From assembly GCF_051535215.1 (NCBI RefSeq), contig NZ_JBPPLY010000002.1, forward strand, positions 331,414 through 395,413: a DNA stretch of 64,000 nucleotides, read 5' to 3'. Every line of letters starts with the position of its first letter. Within the stretch, counting starts at the first letter, position 1. The DNA is from Nitrobacter sp051535215 (GTDB lineage Bacteria; Pseudomonadota; Alphaproteobacteria; Rhizobiales; Xanthobacteraceae). A program made the position numbers and the translations under genes. The notes under the pieces were generated by a model. That model was not told the origin of the DNA. It did no database searches and was given only the letters and a program-made list of their open reading frames with translations. Shown piece after piece: positions 18,171-27,578 of this stretch.

Positions 18171-19856
18171 ATGCTTGCGCGTCTTTCGATCCGCGACATC
18201 GTCCTGATCGAGCGGCTCGATATCGAGTTCGCCTCCGGCCTTGCGGTGTTGACCGGCGAAACCGGCGCGGGAAAATCCATTCTGCTCGATGCCTTCGCGC
18301 TGGCGCTCGGCGGTCGCGGCGACGCCGGGCTGGTCCGCCACGGCGCCGAGCAGGGACAGGTGACCGCCACCTTCGAGATTCCGAAAAGCCATCCGGCGGC
18401 CGCGATTCTCGCCGCCAACGGCATCGACGGCGCAGTGTCCGACGATTCGGGCGAGATGATCCTGCGCCGGGTCCAACTCGCCGACGGCCGCACCCGCGCT
18501 TTCATCAACGATCAGGCGATCAGCGTGCAGACCCTGAAAGCGGTGGGTGCGGCGCTGGTGGAGATTCACGGCCAGCACGACGAGCGGGCGCTGGTCGATG
18601 CCTCCTCTCATCGGCGGCTGCTCGATGCGTTTGCCGGGCTGGAGACCGATGTTGCCGCGCTGGAGGCGCTGTGGGAAGCCCGCCGCGCCGCCCGCACCGC
18701 GCTCGACGATCACCGCGCCGGCGTGGAACGCGCAGCGCGTGAGGCCGACTATCTGCGTCATGCGTCCGATGAGCTAAGGCAACTCGCGCCGCAGGATGGC
18801 GAGGAAACCGCGCTGGCCGAGCGCCGCGCCGCCATGATGGCCGGTGAAAAGATCGCGGCCGACTTGCGCGAGGCGCAGGACGCCGTCAGCGGCAATCGTT
18901 CGCCGGTAAGCGTGCTGGCGGCGGCGGTGCGGCGGCTGGAACGCCGGGCCGCCAGTTCGCCGAGCCTGGTCGAACCAGCGGTCAGGTCCATCGACGCGGC
19001 GATCAACGAGCTGGAGGAGGCTGACCAGCATCTCGCCGCGGCGCTCGCTGCCGCCGATTTCGACCCGGCCGAACTGGAGCGCATCGAGGAACGGCTGTTC
19101 GCGTTGCGCGCGGCGTCGCGCAAATATGCGACGCCGGTGGATGGGCTCGCGGCGCTTGCCGCGAAGTTCGTGAACGACGTCGCGCTGATCGACGCTGGCG
19201 CGGAGCGGCTGGTGGTGCTTGAGAAGCAGGTTGCTGAGGCCGACAAGCGCTATGCGGCTGCCGCCGCGAAGTTGTCCGCCGCGCGCATCAAGGCCGCGGA
19301 AAAACTCGACAAGGCGGTCAACGCCGAACTTGCGCCGCTGAAGCTCGAACGCGCGACGTTCTCCACCCAGATCGAGTCGGATCCGGCATCAGTGGGACCG
19401 CAAGGCTTCGATCGCGTCGAGTTCTGGGTGCAGACCAATCCCGGTACCCGGCCGGGGCCGCTGATGAAGGTCGCCTCCGGCGGCGAACTGTCGCGCTTCC
19501 TGCTGGCGCTTAAAGTGGTGCTGTCCGACAAGGGCTCGGCGCCGACGCTGGTATTCGACGAGATCGATACCGGGGTCGGCGGCGCGGTGGCGGACGCCAT
19601 CGGCGCGCGGCTGGCGCGCTTGGCCTGCAAGGTGCAGGTGATGGCGGTGACGCACGCGCCTCAGGTCGCGGTGCGCGCCGACCAGCATCTGCTCATCTCG
19701 AAGGATGCGCTCGATCGCGGCAAACGCGTCGCCACCCGCGTCGCGACGCTGGCGGAGGATCACCGTCGCGAGGAGATCGCGCGGATGCTCGCCGGCGCGG
19801 AGATCACGGCGGAAGCCCGCGCGGCTGCGGAACGGCTGCTCAAGGCTGCGGGATAG
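18171..19856 (+). CDS. recN: DNA repair protein RecN
   Basis: SMC-like ATPase that helps double-strand break repair. The 561-residue protein has the N-terminal Walker A GETGAGKS near residue 29, GQHDERALVD, a central coiled-coil region rich in Ala, Glu and Arg, the C-terminal signature VASGGELSRFLLALK, and Walker B LVFDEIDTGVGG followed by VTHAPQVA. The order bamD-recN-ligA is common in this group. Upstream sequence holds palindromic repeats, so whether it is cotranscribed with bamD is uncertain. Confidence 0.96.
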   Translation: MLARLSIRDIVLIERLDIEFASGLAVLTGETGAGKSILLDAFALALGGRGDAGLVRHGAEQGQVTATFEIPKSHPAAAILAANGIDGAVSDDSGEMILRRVQLADGRTRAFINDQAISVQTLKAVGAALVEIHGQHDERALVDASSHRRLLDAFAGLETDVAALEALWEARRAARTALDDHRAGVERAAREADYLRHASDELRQLAPQDGEETALAERRAAMMAGEKIAADLREAQDAVSGNRSPVSVLAAAVRRLERRAASSPSLVEPAVRSIDAAINELEEADQHLAAALAAADFDPAELERIEERLFALRAASRKYATPVDGLAALAAKFVNDVALIDAGAERLVVLEKQVAEADKRYAAAAAKLSAARIKAAEKLDKAVNAELAPLKLERATFSTQIESDPASVGPQGFDRVEFWVQTNPGTRPGPLMKVASGGELSRFLLALKVVLSDKGSAPTLVFDEIDTGVGGAVADAIGARLARLACKVQVMAVTHAPQVAVRADQHLLISKDALDRGKRVATRVATLAEDHRREEIARMLAGAEITAEARAAAERLLKAAG

Positions 19857-19976
19857 GATGTCATTCCCGGACACGCTAGCGACGAAAATCCGACCGCAAT
19901 GGCCTTCATCGGCGCGTAACCCATGGTTGGGTTTTGATCCCTCGCGTGACCATTTCCGCCGCCATTAGTTATTCCG

Positions 19977-20014
19977 TCATTCCGGGGCGCGTCGCAGACG
20001 CGAACCCGGAATCC
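19977..20014 (+). repeat. Left palindrome flanking the GIY-YIG gene
   Basis: A 38-base unit beginning TCATTCCGGGG and ending CCCGGAATCC, with an inner stem GCGTC / GACGC. It lies 10 bases beyond the 3' end of the GIY-YIG gene and is the inverted counterpart of the unit at 20325-20365. Confidence 0.75.
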
Positions 20015-20024
20015 GGCCATAACA

Positions 20025-20309
20025 TCAACGAGCAATTTCAGAATAAAGGTCTCTCCAGTCGGGATTGTCCTTCTCAATCAATCCGATCTTCCAAGCGCGT
20101 CGCCATTTCTTAATTTCCTTTTCGCGTTCGATCGCGGTGACGGGATCATCGTATGTCTCGAACCAGACCAGTCGGCGGATATCGTAGCGCGAGGTGAATC
20201 CGGGAAGCAGTTTCTCTCTGTGCTGACAGGTTCGACGGACCAGGTCCTTCGTAATCCCAAGGTAGAGCGTTCCCTGTTTGCGGCTCGCCAGAAGATAAAC
20301 GTAGAACAT
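20025..20309 (-). CDS. Small GIY-YIG nuclease-domain protein
   Basis: A 94-residue single-domain protein of the GIY-YIG superfamily (COG2827 type). The two motifs are YVYLL (residues 3-7, replacing GIY) and YLGIT (about 16-20, the YIG part); the conserved arginine is in LVRRTCQHR, and the acidic residue in AIEREKEIKKW follows. Such stand-alone proteins are numerous in this bacterial family; their function is not established, though the fold is that of structure-selective or homing nucleases. It is opposite in strand to recN and ligA, and palindromes sit only 10 and 15 bases from its ends, which suggests a compact mobile unit. Confidence 0.88.
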   Translation of the reverse strand: MFYVYLLASRKQGTLYLGITKDLVRRTCQHREKLLPGFTSRYDIRRLVWFETYDDPVTAIEREKEIKKWRRAWKIGLIEKDNPDWRDLYSEIAR

Positions 20310-20324
20310 CCGTCGCCCTTGACT

Positions 20325-20365
20325 GGATTCCGGGCTCGCTCGCTTCCGCTCGCGCCCCGGAATGA
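20325..20365 (-). repeat. Right palindrome flanking the GIY-YIG gene
   Basis: A 41-base unit beginning GGATTCCGGG and ending CCCCGGAATGA with inner sequence CTCGCTCGCTTCCGCTCGCG. It lies 15 bases upstream of the GIY-YIG start and mirrors the left unit. Any promoter for the gene must overlap it. Confidence 0.75.
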
Positions 20366-20398
20366 CTAAGACTAGTCCGCAAGAGTTCGGATGCCCAG

Positions 20399-22549
20399 AT
20401 GCCGTCAGAACCCAAGGACGCTCCCGCCATCGCCTCTCTCACCCGCGCGAAGGCGAAGGTCGAGCACAAGCGGCTTGCGCTGGAGATCGAGGCGCATGAT
20501 GCGCGCTACTACCAGAAGGACGCGCCGACGATTTCCGACGCCGCTTACGACGTGCTGCGGCAGCGGCTCGAAGCGATCGAGGCGCGCTTTCCTGAACTCG
20601 TTACCGCGAGTTCGCCGACACAGACCATCGGCGCCGCGCCCGCGCGCGGTTTTGCGAAAGTGCGGCACGCGGTGCCGATGCTGTCGCTCGGCAACGCCTT
20701 CAGCGACGAGGACGTGACGGAGTTCGTCGAACGCATCCGCCGTTTCCTGAAACTCGGCGCGGACGATATGCCCGCCATCGTCGCGGAGCCGAAAATCGAC
20801 GGCCTGTCGCTGTCCCTGCGCTACGAACACGGCGAGCTCGTGCGCGCGGCGACCCGCGGCGACGGTTTTACCGGCGAGGACGTCACCGCCAACGTCCGCA
20901 CCATCAAGGATGTGCCGCACAGACTGAAGGGCCGCGACATTCCCGCCGCCTGCGAGCTGCGCGGCGAAGTCTACATGCTGAAAAAGGATTTTCTCGCGCT
21001 CAACAGGAAGCAGGAGGAAGCCGGTGACACCGTGTTCGCCAATCCGCGCAACTCGGCCGCCGGCTCGCTACGACAGAAGGATGTCGCGATCACCGCCTCG
21101 CGTCCGCTGAAGTTTTTCGCTTATGCCTGGGGCGAGATGACGGATCGTCCTGCCGATACCCAGCACGGCATGCTGGGGTGGCTGGAAAAGGCGGGCTTCG
21201 TCGTCAATCCGCTGATTGAATTGTGCCACAGCGTCGACGAGGTGCTGGCATTTTATCGCAAGATCGGCGAGCAGCGCGCCACGCTTGGCTACGACATCGA
21301 CGGCGTGGTCTACAAGGTCGACCGGCTCGACTGGCAGGAACGCCTCGGCTTCGTGTCGCGAAGCCCGCGCTGGGCGATCGCGCACAAGTTCGCCGCCGAG
21401 CAGGCGACCACGATTCTCAAGGGCATCGACATCCAGGTCGGCCGTACCGGCGCGATGACGCCGGTGGCGCGGCTCGAGCCGGTCGCCGTCGGCGGCGTCG
21501 TGGTGCAGAACGCGACGCTGCACAACGAGGACTACATCAAAGGCATCGGCAATGACGGGCAACCGATCCGCGACGGTGTTGATCTGCGCATCGGCGACAC
21601 CGTGGTGGTGCAACGCGCCGGGGACGTGATCCCGCAGGTGGTCAGCGTCGCCATCGACAAGCGGCCGGCGAACGCACAGCCTTACGTGTTTCCTCACAAG
21701 TGTCCGATCTGCGGCAGCCACGCCGTGCGCGAGGAGGGCGAGGCGGTGCGCCGCTGCACCGGTGCGCTGATCTGCCCGGCGCAGGCGGTGGAGCGGCTCA
21801 AGCATTTCGTCTCGCGTCTCGCTTTCGACATCGACGGCCTCGGTGAAAAGCAGATCCAGGAGTTCTATGACGACGGCCTCATCATGCATCCCGTCGACAT
21901 CTTCACGTTGCAGAAGCGCGACGCGCGCGCGGCAAAAAAACTGCGCGATCGCGAAGGTTATGGCGAGGTCTCGGAGCGCAACCTGTTCGCCGCGATCGAC
22001 GCGCGCCGCAGGATCGAACTCAATCGCCTGATCTTCGCTCTCGGCATCCGCCATGTCGGCGAGGGCAACGCCAAGCTGCTGGCACGGCATTACGGCAGCA
22101 TCGAAAACTTTCGCAGCGCCATGGCGGAAGCCGCCGCGGCTCAGACGGAAGAAGGCAACGACTCCGAGGCCTATGCCGATCTGAACAACATCGGCGGCAT
22201 CGGCGAGATCGTCGCCGATGCCGTGGTCGAGTTCTTCGCCGAGAAGCGCAACGTCAAGGCGCTCGACGATCTGCTCGAGGAGATCGAGGTGCTCCCGGTT
22301 GCGCAGGCACGCAGCGACTCCGCCGTGGCGGGCAAGACCGTGGTCTTCACCGGTGCGCTTGAAAAATTCACCCGCGACGAGGCCAAAGCAGCGGCGGAAC
22401 GCATGGGCGCAAAAGTCTCGGGCTCGGTGTCGAAGAAAACCGACCTCGTCGTCGCCGGTCCCGGCGCCGGTTCGAAGCTGAAGGATGCGGAGAAGCTCGG
22501 CGTGAGGGTGATTTCCGAGGACGAGTGGCTCGATCTGATCGGGGGATGA
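20399..22549 (+). CDS. ligA: NAD-dependent DNA ligase LigA
   Basis: Seals nicks in replication and repair using NAD. The 716-residue protein shows all LigA domains in order: Ia domain (YYQKDAPTISDAAYD near residue 40), adenylation domain with the active-site lysine in EPKIDGLSLSLRYE, OB fold (VGRTGAMTPVARLEPV), the four-cysteine zinc finger (CPIC...CTGALICPAQ), helix-hairpin-helix repeats (FALGIRHVGEGNAKLLA, LNNIGGIGEIVADA), and a C-terminal BRCT domain (VVFTGALEKFTR ... DEWLDLI). Confidence 0.98.
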   Translation: MPSEPKDAPAIASLTRAKAKVEHKRLALEIEAHDARYYQKDAPTISDAAYDVLRQRLEAIEARFPELVTASSPTQTIGAAPARGFAKVRHAVPMLSLGNAFSDEDVTEFVERIRRFLKLGADDMPAIVAEPKIDGLSLSLRYEHGELVRAATRGDGFTGEDVTANVRTIKDVPHRLKGRDIPAACELRGEVYMLKKDFLALNRKQEEAGDTVFANPRNSAAGSLRQKDVAITASRPLKFFAYAWGEMTDRPADTQHGMLGWLEKAGFVVNPLIELCHSVDEVLAFYRKIGEQRATLGYDIDGVVYKVDRLDWQERLGFVSRSPRWAIAHKFAAEQATTILKGIDIQVGRTGAMTPVARLEPVAVGGVVVQNATLHNEDYIKGIGNDGQPIRDGVDLRIGDTVVVQRAGDVIPQVVSVAIDKRPANAQPYVFPHKCPICGSHAVREEGEAVRRCTGALICPAQAVERLKHFVSRLAFDIDGLGEKQIQEFYDDGLIMHPVDIFTLQKRDARAAKKLRDREGYGEVSERNLFAAIDARRRIELNRLIFALGIRHVGEGNAKLLARHYGSIENFRSAMAEAAAAQTEEGNDSEAYADLNNIGGIGEIVADAVVEFFAEKRNVKALDDLLEEIEVLPVAQARSDSAVAGKTVVFTGALEKFTRDEAKAAAERMGAKVSGSVSKKTDLVVAGPGAGSKLKDAEKLGVRVISEDEWLDLIGG

Positions 22550-22555
22550 GGAACT

Positions 22556-22624
22556 AGCGTTTTCGAGCGAAGTGGAATCCGCTTCGCGTGAAGATAACGC
22601 GTCAAATCAAGAGGCTGGAGTCGC
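22556..22624 (+). repeat. Dispersed repeat R, copy 1 (after ligA)
   Basis: The unit begins AGCGTTTTCGAGCGAAG, continues with GAATCCGCTTCGCGTGAAGA, AACGCGTCAAATCAAGAGG and ends with CTGGAGTCGC. The same pattern, with scattered changes, recurs on the other strand at 29003-29070 and inside a coding sequence at 48935-48999. Confidence 0.8.
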
Positions 22625-22681
22625 ATCGTTTCCGTGGAACGGTGAACAGTCATTCCGGGGTATCCACCGCAGGCGGACGCG

Positions 22682-23383
22682 TCAGGCTGGCGGGCCGATC
22701 GTCACCGTCAGCGTGCCGACGCCCTCGCAGCCGCATTCGATCCTGTCGCCCGGCGCGAGGGGCGAGACGCCGGCGGGCGTGCCGGTCATGATGATGTCGC
22801 CGGCGCCAAGCGCAACCTGCTGCGACAGTTGCGCGATGATCTCCGGCACGTTCCAGATCATCTGCGCGAGATCGCCGGACTGCCGCTCCCTGCCGTTGAC
22901 CGAAAGCCAGATGCGTCCCTTCGTCGGATGGCCGATCCTCGCTGCGGGTTGCAGCGCGCCGCAAGGCGCGGAGTGATCGAACGATTTTGCGATCTCCCAG
23001 GGCTGCTCCTTCTTGCGCGCCGCGTTCTGCAGGTCGCGCCGCGTGAGGTCGATGCCGACGGCGTAGCCGTAGACATGGTCGAGCGCTCGGTCGGCGGGGA
23101 TGCGCAAGGCGCCGCTCTTCATCGCGACCACCAACTCGACCTCGTGATGCAGGTCGCCGGTCAGCGGCGGATAGGGGATGGCCGCGCCGTCGGCTTCGAT
23201 CATGTCGGCATGTTTGGCGAAGAAAAACGGCGGTGCGCGCTCGTCGTTGCCCATCTCGCGGACGTGGTCGAGATAGTTGCGGCCGACGCACCAGATGCGG
23301 CGGACCGGAAAAAATCCGTCTTCGCCCGCGACGGCGATAGCCGCTTGCGGTGGTTGCGGAATCACAAAGGACGCTGCACTCAT
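22682..23383 (-). CDS. Fumarylacetoacetate hydrolase (FAH) family protein
   Basis: A 233-residue enzyme of the FAH superfamily, which hydrolyses C-C bonds of beta-diketo acids or decarboxylates them in aromatic catabolism. Family marks are IWCVGRNYLDH near residue 30, PFFFAKHADM, the metal-binding HHEVELVV, GYAVGIDLTRRDLQ and the C-terminal IIMTGTPAGVSPL. The short length and these motifs resemble fumarylpyruvate hydrolases, but no other gene of such a pathway is nearby, so the substrate is unknown. It lies on - downstream of the ABC exporter with a 66-base gap. Confidence 0.88.
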   Translation of the reverse strand: MSAASFVIPQPPQAAIAVAGEDGFFPVRRIWCVGRNYLDHVREMGNDERAPPFFFAKHADMIEADGAAIPYPPLTGDLHHEVELVVAMKSGALRIPADRALDHVYGYAVGIDLTRRDLQNAARKKEQPWEIAKSFDHSAPCGALQPAARIGHPTKGRIWLSVNGRERQSGDLAQMIWNVPEIIAQLSQQVALGAGDIIMTGTPAGVSPLAPGDRIECGCEGVGTLTVTIGPPA

Positions 23384-23449
23384 GCGGCTCTCCGCGTTCG
23401 TTCGCAGGCTATGCGGCGGGATCGCCTGGATACGCCTAACAGGTACAGC

Positions 23450-25252
23450 TTACGCCGATGCGCTGAGGGGAGCCAGAGCCGGCGCGTCGCGATGCTGCAG
23501 GCGAAAGAACGACGCGTAGCGTCCGCCACGCCGCAGCAACTCGTCGTGACGGCCGCGTTCGACAATCTCGCCGCCTTCGACCACGAGGATGGCGTCGGCA
23601 TGCATGATGGTGTGCAGGCGGTGCGCAATCACGATCGTGGTACGGTTCTGGCAGAGATGCCCGATCGCTTCCTGCACCTGCTTCTCGGATTCGGAATCGA
23701 GCGCGGCGGTGGCCTCGTCGAGCAGGATGATCGGTGCGTCCTTGATCAGCGCGCGCGCCACGGCGATCCGCTGGCGCTGCCCGCCGGAGAGTTGCGTGCC
23801 GTGCTCACCCACGGGCGTGTCATAGCCGAGCGGAAAACCCATGATGAAGTCGTGAGCGCAGGCAGCTTTCGCCGCCGCGATGATCTCGTCCTCGGTGGCG
23901 CCGAGGCGGCCGAACGCGATGTTCTCGCGGATGGTGGCGCGGAACAGGTACACGTCCTGTCCGACGTAGGCGGTCTGCTGACGCAGCGATGTTCGCGACA
24001 CGGCAGAGATAGCCTGATCGTCGATCAGGATCTCGCCATCGCTTACCTCGTACAACCGCAGCAGCAGCGCCAGCACGGTGGATTTGCCGCCGCCGGACGG
24101 GCCGACCAGCGCGGTCATCCTGCCCGGCTCGGCGACGAAACTCATGCGGTTGAGGACGGGCTCGTCCGCGCGATAAGCGAAGGTGACATCACGCAGTTCG
24201 ACGCGGGCGGCCGTCAGTTTTAGCGCCGGCTTGTCGCTGTCGTCGGGCTCGCTCGCCGGGCTGTCGACGATCTCCAGAAGCTTGCGCGCGCCGATCAGGC
24301 TGCTGTTGAGTTCGATATTGAGGCGCGCCAGCCGCTTGGCCGGTTCATAGGCCAGCAGGAAGGCGGTGAGGAACGAAAAGAACTGGCCGGGCGTCGCGCC
24401 CATGGCGACGACGCGGTAACCGCCATACATCAGCCCGCCCGCGATGGCGAAACCGCCGAGTGTTTCCATCAGCGGACTGGCGCGGTTCGAGACACGCGCC
24501 ATCTTGTTGTTGGTCTGTTCGACGGCCGCGATGCTGGCGTCGATCCGTTCGCGCATGGTCTGTTCGAGCGTGAACGCCTTCACCGTGCGGATGCCCTGCA
24601 GCGATTCCTGCATGATCTCCATGATATCAGTGGTGCCGCTGAACTGGTTGTGGGCAAGTCGCTTGACACGCTTCACCAGCTTGCGCAGCACAAGCATCGC
24701 CGGCGGCGCCACCAGCAGGCCGAACAGCGCCATGTAGGGATCCTGCGTCACCATCACGATGACCAGTCCGACCAGCGAGAGCAGGTCGCGGCCGACGGCG
24801 TTGATGAGCAGGCTGAGCACCTGCGTCACCGAGGTGGCGCCTGCGGTCAGCCGCGCCAGAAATTCCGATGAATGCCGCTCCGAGAAGAAGCCGATGCTTT
24901 CGCTCATCAGCTTTGCGAACAGGCGGCGCTGGTTGTTGGCGAGGATCGCATTGCTGATCTGCGAGAGGATCACCGAGTGGCCATAGGTCGCCGCGCCCTT
25001 CAGCGCGAAAATGGCGACCGTCACCAGCGACAGAATGAAAATGTTGCGCACGTCCTTGTCGACGTAGGCCTGATTGATGACTTCGCCGAGCAGGTAGGCG
25101 GAAAACGCCGTGGTTGCCGCGGAGACGGCCATCAGCGCGAAGGCGGCGAGGTAGCGCCGCCAGTAGGCCATGCCCTGTTCGGTGATCAGGCGGCGGATCA
25201 GGATCGCCGCGCCGTAGGGATCGTCGGTGATTTTCTTCGGAAGCTCGGTCAT
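23450..25252 (-). CDS. MsbA-like ABC exporter, fused permease and ATPase
   Basis: A 600-residue half-transporter of the type that flips lipid A-core or exports lipids and drugs as a homodimer. The N-terminal half has six hydrophobic segments. The C-terminal nucleotide-binding domain has Walker A GPSGGGKST, Q-loop VGQDVYLF, signature LSGGQRQR, Walker B IILLDEATAALD and H-loop IAHRL. Its position beside galE and the heptose genes favours a lipopolysaccharide or other glycolipid substrate, but sequence alone cannot separate MsbA from related exporters, so no gene symbol is given. Confidence 0.9.
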   Translation of the reverse strand: MTELPKKITDDPYGAAILIRRLITEQGMAYWRRYLAAFALMAVSAATTAFSAYLLGEVINQAYVDKDVRNIFILSLVTVAIFALKGAATYGHSVILSQISNAILANNQRRLFAKLMSESIGFFSERHSSEFLARLTAGATSVTQVLSLLINAVGRDLLSLVGLVIVMVTQDPYMALFGLLVAPPAMLVLRKLVKRVKRLAHNQFSGTTDIMEIMQESLQGIRTVKAFTLEQTMRERIDASIAAVEQTNNKMARVSNRASPLMETLGGFAIAGGLMYGGYRVVAMGATPGQFFSFLTAFLLAYEPAKRLARLNIELNSSLIGARKLLEIVDSPASEPDDSDKPALKLTAARVELRDVTFAYRADEPVLNRMSFVAEPGRMTALVGPSGGGKSTVLALLLRLYEVSDGEILIDDQAISAVSRTSLRQQTAYVGQDVYLFRATIRENIAFGRLGATEDEIIAAAKAACAHDFIMGFPLGYDTPVGEHGTQLSGGQRQRIAVARALIKDAPIILLDEATAALDSESEKQVQEAIGHLCQNRTTIVIAHRLHTIMHADAILVVEGGEIVERGRHDELLRRGGRYASFFRLQHRDAPALAPLSASA

Positions 25253-25373
25253 CGCGTTCCATTGACGCCGTGAGTGGGCTGTTGCCCGCGCGCCAGGGTT
25301 GTTGCGAAAGCGTCCGACTCAATGCCCGCAATAGCGGTCTTTTTCAAGCCAAAACCGGGTTTTGCCCGGTTTA

Positions 25374-26384
25374 TCAGGCCGATGCCGCGAGCGCCTGCGA
25401 GACCTGCCGCCGCGCCAGCTTTTCTTCCCACGCCAGCGCATGCGCGGCGATGGTCGCGAGGTCGTCGTATTGTGGCGTCCAGTCGAGTACCGAGCGTATC
25501 CGGCCGGTGTCGGCGATCATGGTCATGATGTCGCCGGGGCGGCGTTTGGAATAGTGAACCGCGAAGTTGCGGCCGCAGACCCGCCGCACCGCCTCGATGG
25601 TTTCCAGAACGGAGTAGCCGCGTCCGTACCCGCAGTTCAGCGTCGTCGAACGTCCGCCGGTGCGCAAGTACGTCAACGCGGCGCGATGCGCCTGCGCGAG
25701 ATCGCTGACATGGATGAAGTCGCGGATGCAGCTTCCGTCCGGCGTCGGATAGTCGGTGCCGAACACGTCGATCTTGGCGCGCTGCCCGGTCGCGGCTTCG
25801 ACCGCGATTTTCAACAGATGCGTGGCGCCCTCGGTTGAGAGACCGATCCGCGCCAGCGGATCAGCGCCCGCGACGTTGAAGTAGCGCAACACGACGTAGT
25901 TCATGCCGTGCGCGGTCGCGACGTCGTGCAGCATGATCTCGGTCATCAGCTTCGACGATCCGTAAGGAGAGAGCGGCCGGGTCGGCGCTTCTTCAGGAAC
26001 CGGCATCCGCTCCGGATTGCCGTAGACGGCGGCGGTCGAGGAGAAGATGAAGCGGTTGACGCCGCATCGGACGGCGGCGTTGAGCAGATTGCGCGTCGTC
26101 ATCGTGTTGTTGCGGTAGTAGGCGAGCGGGTCGCGCATCGATTCCGGTACCACCACGGACCCCGCGAAATGAATGATGCTTTCGATGCCGTGCTGGGCGA
26201 TGACGTTCTCGACGAGACTTTCGTCGCCTGCGTCGCCGATGAACAGCGGCACGCCGTCCGGCAGCGCCGATGAAAATCCCGTGGAGAGATTGTCGATCAC
26301 GACGACGCTTTCGCCGGCCTCGGCCAGCGCGAGAACCATATGACTGCCGATATAGCCGGCACCACCGGTAACGAGCACGGTCAT
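25374..26384 (-). CDS. galE: UDP-glucose 4-epimerase
   Basis: Short-chain dehydrogenase-type epimerase that interconverts UDP-glucose and UDP-galactose. The ATG at 26384 is chosen because it follows a good ribosome-binding site (GAGGAG) and places the Rossmann motif TGGAGYIGSH at residue 6; the result is 336 residues, a normal length. The catalytic serine and YxxxK appear in FSSTAAVYG and YGSSKLMTE; RYFNVAGAD and RDFIHVSDLAQAH are GalE-typical. It would supply galactose for surface polysaccharides. Confidence 0.94.
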   Translation of the reverse strand: MTVLVTGGAGYIGSHMVLALAEAGESVVVIDNLSTGFSSALPDGVPLFIGDAGDESLVENVIAQHGIESIIHFAGSVVVPESMRDPLAYYRNNTMTTRNLLNAAVRCGVNRFIFSSTAAVYGNPERMPVPEEAPTRPLSPYGSSKLMTEIMLHDVATAHGMNYVVLRYFNVAGADPLARIGLSTEGATHLLKIAVEAATGQRAKIDVFGTDYPTPDGSCIRDFIHVSDLAQAHRAALTYLRTGGRSTTLNCGYGRGYSVLETIEAVRRVCGRNFAVHYSKRRPGDIMTMIADTGRIRSVLDWTPQYDDLATIAAHALAWEEKLARRQVSQALAASA

Positions 26385-26574
26385 ATCTGCTCCTCTGTGC
26401 GAAGGCTCGCTGCGGGCTCTCCCGCGTTTGCTGTTATCTCGCACAAACCGGTGGAGTTGCCGTATAGCATGACGCTGATCGGCGCGATTTTCCGCCTCTC
26501 GCGCTTAGGGAATCGACATTATGGTTGCCAAACTGTAACGAGAGCCGAATGTTCTTGAGCGGCTTTGCGGGTCG

Positions 26575-27540
26575 ATGACCGACATCCTCATCGTCAAGAC
26601 GTCTTCGCTCGGCGACGTGGTGCATCAGATGCCTGCGATCGTCGATGCCTCGCGTGCATGTCCGGAACTGCGGATCGCGTGGCTGGTGGAAGAGACGTTC
26701 GCGCCGCTGGTGCGATTGCACCCCATGGTCGCCGATGTCATCACCGTTGCGACGCGGCGCTGGCGTTCGCAACTTGGCGCAGGTGCGACCTGGCGCGAGA
26801 TCGGCCGGTTCCGCACGCTTCTGCGCAAACGGGCGTTCGACAAGGTGATCGACACCCAGGGCCTGATCCGCTCCGCGATCATGGCGCGACTCGCGCGCGG
26901 TAAGCGCCACGGTTATGACAGCCGCAGCATTCGTGAACCCTTGGCTGCGCGCTTCTACGACGTCCGGCACACGGTGAGCCGCGATCTGCACGCGGTCACG
27001 CGCAACCGGATGCTGACCGGTCTCTCGCTCGGATATCGACCGCCGGAAGAGGTGGATTACGGTTTGATCCGTCCGCCGCAGGCGGATAGCCGACGCTACG
27101 CCGTGCTGCTTCATGGCACGTCGCGATCCGCGAAAGAATGGCGCGTCGAGGACTGGATCGAAACGGGGCGCTGGCTGAGTGCGAAGGGATTGCAGATCGT
27201 ATTGCCCTGGGGCAGCGAGGCCGAACGGCTGCTGTCGGAACGGCTGTCGCGGGACATCGCGGGCAGTCGCGTCCTGCCGCGTCAAAGCCTCGATCTGACC
27301 GCGCAGGTGATCGGCAAGGCGGCGCTGGTCGTCGGCGTCGATACCGGTCTGATGCATCTCGCTGCGGCGTATCGCGTGCCGCTCGTCGGCATCTATGTCA
27401 GCACCGATCCCGGCCTGACGGGACCTGTCGGCAGCGGTTGCATCGCGGCGCTCGGCGCCAGGAACGGTCCGCCGGCGGCGCGGCAGGTGATCGAGGCCGC
27501 GGAGCGGTTGCTGGATCAGGGTGTGATCCGTTCAAATTGA
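26575..27540 (+). CDS. waaC: Lipopolysaccharide heptosyltransferase I
   Basis: GT9-family enzyme that attaches the first L-glycero-D-manno-heptose to Kdo in the LPS inner core. The 321-residue protein begins with ILIVKTSSLGDVVHQMPA, typical of WaaC, and has VIDTQGLIRSA, LLHGTSRSAKEW in the donor-binding domain, and VGVDTGLMHLAAAYRVPLVG near the C terminus. It converges with waaF, which lies 38 bases further on the other strand. hldD and hldE nearby make its donor sugar. Confidence 0.93.
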   Translation: MTDILIVKTSSLGDVVHQMPAIVDASRACPELRIAWLVEETFAPLVRLHPMVADVITVATRRWRSQLGAGATWREIGRFRTLLRKRAFDKVIDTQGLIRSAIMARLARGKRHGYDSRSIREPLAARFYDVRHTVSRDLHAVTRNRMLTGLSLGYRPPEEVDYGLIRPPQADSRRYAVLLHGTSRSAKEWRVEDWIETGRWLSAKGLQIVLPWGSEAERLLSERLSRDIAGSRVLPRQSLDLTAQVIGKAALVVGVDTGLMHLAAAYRVPLVGIYVSTDPGLTGPVGSGCIAALGARNGPPAARQVIEAAERLLDQGVIRSN

Positions 27541-27578
27541 ATCGCGCTGCGCCGATCGGGCGTGCAAGCACCGTCGCA

